The notes under the pieces were generated by a model. The model had not been told where the DNA came from, ran no database searches, and worked only from the letters and a program-made list of their open reading frames with translations. Below are positions 21,955 to 30,254 of a stretch of DNA of 64,000 nucleotides, piece after piece. The DNA lies in NCBI GenBank assembly GCA_037953745.1, contig JBAKBP010013099.1:1-64000 (forward strand), written 5' to 3'. Numbering within the stretch: the stretch's first letter is position 1; each line of letters begins with the position of its first letter. Made by a program: the position numbers and the translations under genes. The stretch comes from Lithodes maja. Its lineage: Eukaryota; Arthropoda; Malacostraca; Decapoda; Lithodidae.

Positions 21955-22191
21955 TCAGCGAAACCCCGCGACAATCCTATCTATTGCCCTAGCTAAATTT
22001 TCTACCCCTAGCCGAGAAAGATGAACCCCGTCCTGTGCGTACAACTGATTTTTACCATAGAAACGGGTCCAGTTATCAAGGAATGGTATTGCATTTGCAT
22101 TGCAGTATTTTTCCAGCCGACAATTGATACCAATTGCCCTAGATGACCATTCCTTGCTGACCCCTACTACGTCTAATTTATTAATAATTAA
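21955..22191 (-). pseudogene. CR1 ORF1 fragment, SGNH/GDSL esterase end
   Basis: The minus-strand frame ends with YAQDGVHLSRLGVENLARAI. D-G-x-H-L is the catalytic Asp/His block of SGNH (GDSL) hydrolases, which occur as the esterase domain of CR1/L2-type ORF1 proteins. Its position just upstream of ORF2 fits. The N-terminal catalytic Ser block is missing because the sequence stops at the DNA transposon end at 22192; the first residues of the apparent ORF (to 22224) come from that transposon's terminal repeat. Confidence 0.75.
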
Positions 22192-23387
22192 AGGCCGGTT
22201 CACACGAACAATTTTTGTTTCCAATTCTCTCCCCGTCCTTCCAGGACGGGGAGAGTTGCTGTAAAATTCCCGGCGAAACTCAAAAAGTGTTCACACGGGA
22301 GAGCCAAGTCAAAGGTAGGGATTGTGGACGGAGAATTGCCAAGCAGAAAGCACATGTATCAATTTACATAGTGATATGAGTGCATATTTGGACCACTCAT
22401 GTGTGTAGAGGGTCTCAGGGATGCAGGGTGATGGTTATAATGAGCAGGGGTGAGATAAATACACGAGGTAGCTCTAGTTGTTCCACCCCACGCCTTCTTC
22501 AATGGTCAGTCCCGCAGCCCAACCGTGTTTAAAGATAGCCTTCACACCATAATTGATATGTCGTTCGTTCGTAGCTCAGTCAGTACGGGCTAGATCTCGT
22601 GAACAGGAAAGCAAACGTTCGATCCTCCTCGGATCCGAAGTATTTTATATTTTTATTTTGTTATTTTTGTTATATATAATTATATTAGGTTAGTTAAGTT
22701 ATGTTAATCTAACAAAATATTATAATCAGACAAGAACAAAAAGCAAAGTCGTCATGATGGGAGCAATTAAAAGAAAACGGACGATGGCAAGCTATAGTAA
22801 AATATTAACAGTGGATATTGTACCAACTCACAAGATCGTATTCGTTTTGTTATGGCAGACATACTTAAGAATAAACTTAAGATAAACCTAATGCGTCTGT
22901 TGGTGCTTGGGATATAGTGGTATACACGACTGGTTGATGTTAGGTTAGTGAAATTGCCTCCCTATTTGTTTTGTTATTATCAAGTGAATGAGTTGACCGA
23001 CTTGTATCCTTCTTTTCATATTTGTGTAATTATTATATTTACCTCTTCTTTCTTCTTATCATCTCAGAATAGTATCATATACAGTATCTTCTTCGTATAT
23101 GACCTGCTTAATAGTTTTTGTTTCTTGAAGTGGAATGGTATGAATGTAAACAAACACGCATTACTCAACGTCTTTTGATTTTCGTGTGGTACGAAAGGTG
23201 GCCAAAAAGGCGGCCAAGTCATTGTATCGGATATATACGCAGTGAACAGAGGGCTGTGAATGTCCAAAAAATCAACCAGTTGGTTTCCTGAATTCCCCAG
23301 TGAAATATGACACCCCGGCGAGATTTTCCTCCCAATTGTCAGCCCTCAAAGGACTGAAGACAAAAACTTGTCCGTGTGAACCGGCCT
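22192..23387. mobile_element. DNA transposon with ~26-bp TIRs, non-coding
   Basis: The left end AGGCCGGTTCACACGAACAA and the right end, which in reverse complement reads AGGCCGGTTCACACGGACAA, form terminal inverted repeats continuing into TTTTTGT. The interior of about 1.15 kb has no transposase frame, so this is non-autonomous. GGCC-TTCACACG ends recall some PIF/Harbinger-like elements, but no target duplication is visible (left TTAA, right GTAC), so the superfamily is open. Confidence 0.75.
22563..22640 (+). other. tRNA-like pol III promoter remnant
   Basis: TAGCTCAGTCAGTACGGGC resembles an A box with D arm, and ACGTTCGATCCTC some 45 bp later resembles a B box. No anticodon or T-arm stem closes properly, so this is a degenerate tRNA or SINE head inside the DNA transposon, not a functional tRNA. 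Confidence 0.35.
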
Positions 23388-23444
23388 GTACGTCACGGAC
23401 CAGCCGGCAGGCCTTTACTAGAGGGTTGTGGGTGGGCCCCCTTA

Positions 23445-23566
23445 ACCCCTTCAACACTATGACGTAATTTCCATCATATTCTGGTTACCATTAGACGTTT
23501 TTCTTTGGCTTCTAATCTACAAATGTTTCTCGAAGGGGGGGGGGGGGGGGTCTTGAGTGTATTATT
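23445..23566. repeat. TTAA-type MITE end
   Basis: TTAACCCCTTCAACACTATG, then ATATTCTGG and ATTAGAC, parallels TTAACCCTTTCAGTACCAGG with the same later landmarks at 24024. These look like one end of a piggyBac-like TTAA family. A G-run follows at 23535-23550. The opposite end is not identified. Confidence 0.5.
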
Positions 23567-23947
23567 TTAAGGGGGGTGACCTGCTTTTTGTTATTTCTGT
23601 CCTTTTCTCTCTTTCTTTGGCTTGTATCCATTCGGCCCCATTCAGCCAACTATTTTAAGACGTTTATCCCCATCTAGGTGTCGATTTCTTCCTGGCGAGC
23701 GATAGCAAGCCAGCATTATATGAAGAAATCCGGCTTCGCCAGAGACATTTTTCTATTGAAAAATTTACAAATTTAGCCTGCTGTCTAACAAAAATAAAAA
23801 ATATGCTGGCTCGCTACCGCTTACCAGTAAGAAATTGACACCTGGATGGGGATAAACGTCTTAAAACAGTAGGCTGAATGGGGCCAAATGGATACAAGCC
23901 AGAGAGAGATAGAAAAGGACAGAACAAAAACAGATCACCCCCCTTAA
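23567..23947. mobile_element. TTAA-flanked foldback element
   Basis: The element begins TTAAGGGGGGTGACC and ends ATCACCCCCCTTAA. The arms (about 23567-23717 and 23801-23947) are inverted repeats of about 150 bp around an 83-bp loop. The inner part of the left arm carries CTGGCGAGCGATAGCAAGCC, a motif shared with the larger foldback at 43197-44374. The TTAA ends suggest piggyBac-type mobilisation. There is no coding capacity. Confidence 0.8.
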
Positions 23948-24023
23948 TGTGTGACGGAGATCTAGGGACGAAACTAAACAATAATAATAAATAAATGAAC
24001 AATAAGACACGATGCCTCCCCTT

Positions 24024-24139
24024 AACCCTTTCAGTACCAGGGACGTCCTTTTCACCATATTCTGGCCACTATTAGACATATTCGGCTTAGGATGGACCTC
24101 TACCAATAGTAAGGCTTCAAACTATCACACCCAACCCTT
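24024..24139. repeat. TTAA-type MITE end, second copy
   Basis: TTAACCCTTTCAGTACCAGG with ATATTCTGG and ATTAGAC further in, in the same orientation as 23445-23566. Only this end is recognised. Confidence 0.5.
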
Positions 24140-24379
24140 TTAACCCTCTCCGACATATGACGCAATTTTGAGCCTATTAGGGATACAGTACTTTAAAGCC
24201 TTTGTTACCATCAGGGGTATTTAGAAACCTTTAGTTTAGTTACTTCAACCTCTGCAGTTGTCTTTGAGTTAGCTGTGGGCAGAAAACTAATTTTGGAGAG
24301 GTAATTATAAGAGTGAGGAAACTCTATTTCTTATTGCTAATCTGGCAACCTCTGCGTCATTTGTGCGTGAAAGGGTTAA
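24140..24379. mobile_element. 240-bp TTAA MITE
   Basis: The left end TTAACCCTCTCCGACATATG and the right end, reverse complement TTAACCCTTTCACGCACAAA, share terminal TTAACCC and a subterminal ATGACGCA. The exact TTAA at both ends fits a piggyBac-like non-autonomous element. Its left end is the sequence amplified in the minisatellite at 16496-16925. Confidence 0.75.
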
Positions 24380-24433
24380 CTACCACAGATCCTTCTCAAG
24401 CTGCATCATATCGTCTAATTATAGCTAGAATAT

Positions 24434-24889
24434 AATATAACATAGGTCGCTGGTACTCAAAGGGTTAATGTGTATTATTGATTGTTTGTAGCGTCTCCAA
24501 TATAACATAGGTCGCTGGTACTCAAAGGGTTAATGTGTATTATTGATTGTTTGTAACGTCTCAAATATAACATAGGTCGCTGGTACTCAAAGGGTTAATG
24601 TGTATTATTGATTGTTTGTAGCGTCTCAAATATAACATAGGTCGCTGGTACTCAAAGGGTTAATGTGTATTATTGATTGTTTGTAGCGTCTCAAATATAA
24701 CATAGGTCGCTGGTACTCAAAGCGTTAATGTGTATTATTGATTGTTTGTAGCGTCTCCAATATAACATAGGTCGCTGGTACTCAAAGGGTTAATGTGTAT
24801 TATTGATTGTTTGTAGCGTCTCAAATATAACATAGGTCGCTGGTACTCAAAGGGTTAATGTGTATTATTGATTGTTTGTAACGTCTCCA
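24434..24889. repeat. 65-bp minisatellite, 7 copies
   Basis: The unit AATATAACATAGGTCGCTGG...GTTTGTAGCGTCTC repeats with an exact 65-bp period from 24434. Copies differ at one or two bases. Each contains CTCAAAGGGTTAA, the complement of a TTAACCCTTTGAG-type MITE end, so this array too seems built on a transposon terminus. Confidence 0.9.
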
Positions 24890-24914
24890 ATATCTCAAAT
24901 TCCCGATATATTGT

Positions 24915-25019
24915 TTAACCCTCTCGATATCCGATTACGCATTTCGTGTCTGTTTTCTGGCTTGTATTAGACGAGATTTCATTCAGATAAGGAAGGGTAT
25001 ATGGAAGTCAGAGGGTTAA
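24915..25019. mobile_element. 105-bp TTAA MITE
   Basis: It starts TTAACCCTCTCGATATCC and ends TATGGAAGTCAGAGGGTTAA. TTAA termini and TTAACCCTCT inverted ends make this a minimal piggyBac-like MITE or a MITE-derived fragment. Confidence 0.6.
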
Positions 25020-25173
25020 TTGAGATAGTCTTTACCCTTTTAACTCCCACAGATCTTTCCTATAAGAGAGTAGCGGTCCAGCCCAGGAAAATTAGGTCAA
25101 CCCCAACCGGAGGTAGAACCAGCTAAAACTGGTATAATTTTATTCTTTTGGATGTCTAGTTTTGAGAAAAGAA

Positions 25174-25423
25174 TGTTGTAGTTGCAGCAACTGTGTACAA
25201 CAATGTTGTAGTTGTAGCAACTGTGTACATCATGCGAAACAATGTTGTAGTTGTAGCAACTGTGTACACCATGCGAAACAATGTTGTAGTTGTAGCAACT
25301 GTGTACACCATGCGAAACAATGTTGTAGTTGTAGCAACTGTGTACACCATGCGAAACAATGTTGTAGTTGTAGCAACTGTGTACAATGTTGTAGTTGTAG
25401 CAACTGTGTACACCATGCGAAAT
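25174..25423. repeat. 39-bp minisatellite
   Basis: The unit AATGTTGTAGTTGTAGCAAC TGTGTACACCATGCGAAAC repeats about six times, with shortened units at the left edge and near 25360-25385. Because 39 is a multiple of three, frames on both strands stay open over the array (for instance a Cys-rich or a Val-rich repeat peptide). No start context, signal or conservation supports expression. Confidence 0.9.
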
Positions 25424-25816
25424 TAACCCTTCATTACGGGTATCCATGACAAATTGCCATTTTCAATGATTGCCATATTCATTGAAATGAGGCAAGTTAA
25501 ATTCATCCAAAGCTCTTTATTTGTATTTAATAGGTGTAATAGACACTAGACAACACAATCAATGGGATGTAGAACTAATCTAAGGGTTGGAGGGTAAAAC
25601 AAATATAAAATCAAAACGGAAAAATTAATGACTTTTGGTAGCTTTGGACGAATTGTCCCAAATCCTACCCCTAAAAGATATTGCATCAGTGTCAAACCAA
25701 CTTCTAATCCTTTTCCTACATACCCCAGTGATGTAAAACTGGCATTGAGAGAGGCAAAATTAATGCAGTGTGGCATGTTACCTCTGGTTTGTGATATATT
25801 GCCCAAAATTGGTACC
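25424..25816. other. Unassigned flank of LARD-like insertion
   Basis: It starts TTAACCCTTCATTACGG, perhaps another TTAA-type end. Overlapping frames on both strands at 25546-25852 have no recognisable domain and run into the LTR at 25822, so I do not call them. Confidence 0.4.
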
Positions 25817-25821
25817 TGTGT

Positions 25822-27740
25822 TGTAATAGATCATGCCCGGTGCCAATTGTAATAGTAATCCTGTCCAGATCGCCAATTGTAATAGATCATAAGACTAATA
25901 GGTTTCTGTAACACTTGCCCATTATCTAGGAAATAAACCTATAATTGATAGTGTCGTTACTTTAGATCAAAATAGACAAATATCCCTTGTGAAATTATGG
26001 CAACAAAAGTCCCAGAACATGCTATACATTTATATCTATACTGTCTCGATGCAGTAATATATTTGAAAAGAAAATTGCAGTTCCCAGCTTGCGGGATAAT
26101 AGAGTACACGGATTTATTGTAATGATAGGTATATATTGATAATAATTATATTCTTAAAGTTAGTAAGAATTAAAGAAACAAACATTCCTACTAAAATGGT
26201 TTTATTGAATAGCGACACTGAAATTGCATTTATCAGAGACAATTTCATTCACACACTCAGCCACTCAATCTAACCCACTTATCTAATCCACTTACCTAAA
26301 TACAATTACCCAGTATTATAACTACCCCTAAGATTACCCCAAATCATTATACTGATTACTGCTTGTCACACGAAATCTCACATCAACCAACCCTTTAGTC
26401 TACTGTGTTACTGAAATCGTCTAGCCCAGCAAATGACCGCATGATCGAATAAGGTAAGAGATTTTCCCACACTCACAGTACCCGTCAATCACACTCATCA
26501 CTCTCTCTCTCTCTCACCTCCTCACCTCGGTTACGTGACTCGCTAGACTAATGAGAGTTGCCTAATCAAAGGATCTCAAAACGGGCAGTACGACAAGTCC
26601 TAGGGAGTCAAGCCGACCATCCTCTAACAGTAACCTCACCCTCTGTGGGGTTGAGAGCTACGGCGTCACTCACCGACACACCACACACGTGACTCGCTAG
26701 ACTAATGAGAGTTGCCTAATTAAAGGGTCTCAAAACGGGCAGTACGACAAGTCCTTCAAGCCGACAATCCTCTAGCGGTAACCATCACCCTCTGTGGGGT
26801 TAAGATGCTACGGCGTCACTCACACATCCGCACACATCCACACACACGTGACTCGCTAGACTAATGAGTTGTCTAATTAAAGAGTCTCAAAAAGGGCAGT
26901 ACGACAAGCCCTTCAAGCCGACTATCCTCTAGCGGTAACCTCACCCTCTGTGGGGTTAAGCATTACGGCGTCACTCACCACACCCGCACACACCCCAGGC
27001 CACGTGCATAGCTAAATCAGTGGGATATCGCCGCAGGAGAACAATGTCGCCCTGGGCATCCCTAGCCTTTAGCAAGCCCTCTGTGGGGTCATGCTTACAC
27101 CTGCCATTCTCGGCCATAGCATTAAGCTAATTCGGTCGGCGTCACAACCTTGGCCATGTGTACGGTCTGGCACAGTCCTGGTGACTGGCCAACGCACACA
27201 AGCACACCACCACACATCACTCTCACCACCACACATCACTCTGGATATCTCAATCAACGTTGACACTTGTCTAACTGAATTGGACTCACCTGATTATGGT
27301 TGAATTAGGGCACGAGGTGCCCTCGCAGCCCTGCCGACCCATTCATCGCGGGCACAACAAAATTGGACTATCTCGTTGGGGTCGGGCAGGAGCAGAATAA
27401 GGCCTGTCCTGGGCATTCCTGCCCCCTTTATAACCTTGGTTTTCCCCTCCCCCATCACATTTTGAATTTGGTGCCAATGAAAAGACTGGACGCTCCCTAT
27501 GACCACGCCTACAACATGAACGCACACACACATGTACGCGTAACGGCGGCCTACCCACGCTCACAAGCAAGAACGCACACACGCACACATGTACGCGAGG
27601 CGCCTAGCGGTACACAGGCCTATGCCTGTGCCTCCACCCCTCTTCTCTACAGCTGTTCCTGCCTCCCCAATTTTTCCCGCGCTTGAGAAATATAGCTAAC
27701 CCTATAGTATATAATCACAGTCACGATCTGACCCGTGACA
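25822..27740 (-). repeat. 3' LTR of LARD-like element
   Basis: 1919 bp. Plus strand starts TGTAATAGATCATG and ends GACCCGTGACA. It contains three imperfect internal copies of a ~155-bp unit (26533 onward). On the minus strand a TATAAA at 27427-27432, about 310 bases into the LTR, is a possible promoter element. It is the uninterrupted reference that shows the empty sites of the CR1 and SINE in the other LTR. Confidence 0.9.
26533..26999. repeat. LTR-internal 155-bp triplicate repeat
   Basis: ACGTGACTCGCTAGACTAAT starts copies at 26533, 26687 and 26846. Each ends with CTCACC...CTGTGGGGTT and TACGGCGTCACTCAC. The same triplicate is in the right LTR, where the CR1 and SINE lie inside the first copy. 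Repeats in the U3 of an LTR often act as enhancers; that role is inferred here. Confidence 0.8.
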
Positions 27741-29248
27741 TTCCCCCCTACTAACATTGATTTTGCTCTGCTAAAATCACTCAGGTGTCATTCAGGGTGT
27801 CTTCCATACTGTGGTGTGAGTCTAACCTGTCGCTGGTGCATTAAATGATCGCCCTTGAGTAGAAAAACCCCTCTGCATTTACGTTAAAATTTCTACTGAA
27901 AGGGGAAAACTCCTGAGGTCTCATTCACGGCCAGCGACATAAACCTGGTGGTTAACCCACTTATTTTTACAGTGAAAACTAGTGGCTTTGCCCACTCATT
28001 TACAATGAACACACAATTAAGCTCAGCTAATGTCATGTAAAAAGAGATGTTGTAAGACACGGTTTAAATGAGGTATGTGAAGAAACAGTGTAAAAAAAAA
28101 ATCGGCTCAACTCTATGGACCGCTGGGTATAAACATTTGTTTTGACTTGATGAGGGATCCTTGGGCGTAGTTTCTTGAGGGCCAGGATTTCTGCCGTGGG
28201 TTCTCCAATCTCCCGACGAACGCCTGGCTGACTCAGTACCTGTATAAAATTTGGAAGCGGCAGAATAAAAGCGAACAAACAACCTTTCATCCCCTCCCCT
28301 CCCTTATTACATATCACGCTACTTATTGTTGACTCCCTCTATCATCAGTCTCCCCACTATTTAACCCGACTTACGCCCCAGACCTCATTCAACGATGGCC
28401 TTCCCGAGTTTTCACCTGATGCTGGCTAGCAATTGCTATTCATCACAGCACCCAGACTCTCCGCGAGCCTACGCCGCGCCCCTGGCGACATCTGGCACCA
28501 CCACACACATCCCACACTTTTCCCAAGTTTAAGCAGCATCGAGCCTCCTCTGACGCTCTCTCTCTCTCTGTCTCCTCTAACTTTTCCTATGGTCTTCCCT
28601 TTCTATCCCAACCCTAGCTGCTACGCAACCCCTCACTTATTTAGTATTCGTCCTATCCAATGCTCGTCCCTCCCTCTCCCTCTTGTCCTTGACAAGGAAC
28701 AACAGATTTTTAAGAGAGGAATAGAACAATCAAAGCAAAAAAAAAAATCCTGCCCGACACACAACTGACCCATATAACTGAAACTGTCTAGATTTATGAT
28801 CCCGGAATAAGAGAAACAACAACGACTCGGCCGGATTACAAACACTTCCCTCTATCCTTAAACGATCGATCACAGCACTTGCGTATGACGAACGAAATTA
28901 AAGGAAACTATTCACATGGCATAAAATCACAGCGACAATCACAAACAAAAATCAACAGAGATCAATTATAGACAAGCTAAAAAAAATATTCTGGGACACA
29001 ATTACTTCTCAAAGCGAATCGTAGAACTAAATATTATGAAACAATGTGGGGCGCGCGAGCGATGGGAAAAGGAATTCACTTGTTTACACAAGGTTCACCG
29101 ACGCTCCCAGGATGTGACTTGACCACGAGGGGAAAGAAAAAAAAAAATTCCGCGTGGGGCTACTTTTGTATGAACACCATTATACAACAAATCCTTCATT
29201 ATCCGGTACATCTACATCAGAAACTGGTCCTGTATCACGGTCGCCACT
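27741..29248 (-). other. Non-coding interior with PPT and primer site
   Basis: The minus strand reads GTTAGTAGGGGGGAA directly before the 3' LTR (27741-27755), a polypurine tract. At the other end the minus strand after CTATTACA reads AGTGGCGACCGTGATACAGG (29229-29248). TGGCGACCGTGA is complementary to the 3' end expected for an arthropod tRNA-Arg, the primer type of 412/mdg1 elements. Between them no frame longer than about 110 codons and no Gag, protease, RT or integrase motif is present. Confidence 0.75.
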
Positions 29249-30035
29249 TGTAATAGATCATGCCCGGTGCCAATTGTAATAGTAATCCTGTCCAGATCGC
29301 CAATTGTAATAGATCATAAGACTAATAGGTTTCTGTAACACTTGCCCATTATCTAGGAAATAAACCTATAATTGATAGTGTCGTTACTTTAGATCAAAAT
29401 AGACAAATATCCCTTGTGAAATTATGGCAACAAAAGTCCCAGAACATGCTATACATTTATATCTATACTGTCTCGATGCAGTAATATATTTGAAAAGAAA
29501 ATTGCAGTTCCCAGCTTGCGGGATAATAGAGTACACGGATTTATTGTAATGATAGGTATATATTGATAATAATTATATTCTTAAAGTTAGTAAGAATTAA
29601 AGAAACAAACATTCCTACTAAAATGGTTTTATTGAATAGCGACACTGAAATTGCATTTATCAGAGACAATTTCATTCACACACTCAGCCACTCAATCTAA
29701 CCCACTTATCTAATCCACTTACCTAAATACAATTACCCAGTATTATAACTACCCCTAAGATTACCCCAAATCATTATACTGATTACTGCTTGTCACACGA
29801 AATCTCACATCAACCAACCCTTTAGTCTACTGTGTTACTGAAATCGTCTAGCCCAGCAAATGACCGCATGATCGAATAAGGTAAGAGATTTTCCCACACT
29901 CACAGTACCCGTCAATCACACTCATCACTCTCTCTCTCTCTCACCTCCTCACCTCGGTTAAGTGACTCGCTAGACTAATGAGAGTTGCCTAATCAAAGGA
30001 TCTCAAAACGGGCAGTACGACAAGTCCTAGGGAGT

Positions 30036-30254
30036 ACAAAGGAGTACAAAGGAAATCAAGCAACAACAGATCTAGTGACCCTTCTAGGTTGCTTGTCCTC
30101 CAAAACACTGAGGATCAAGTGTCCAAACAGTGGTTTAGAGTGGGTAAGGGAACATTGGAAAGGGAATTACTGCCCTGGAACTAATGTCCGTGGCAGGATT
30201 AGGAAGTTAGTAGGGGACAGATGGGTTAGTAACTGAGGGGCGGATAAAATAAAG
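30036..30254 (-). other. CR1 3' untranslated region
   Basis: Sequence between the ORF2 stop and the 3' end. A plus-strand frame crossing it (29985-30236) spans LTR and LINE and is not a gene. Confidence 0.7.

Noticed and set aside
25097..25449. Overlapping ORFs of 77-116 codons on both strands
   Set aside because: All are read-outs of the 39-bp minisatellite.
25628..25852. 74-codon plus-strand ORF
   Set aside because: No domain is recognisable and its end lies in the LTR.
29985..30236. 83-codon plus-strand ORF
   Set aside because: It spans the LTR/CR1 junction and the CR1 3' UTR antisense.
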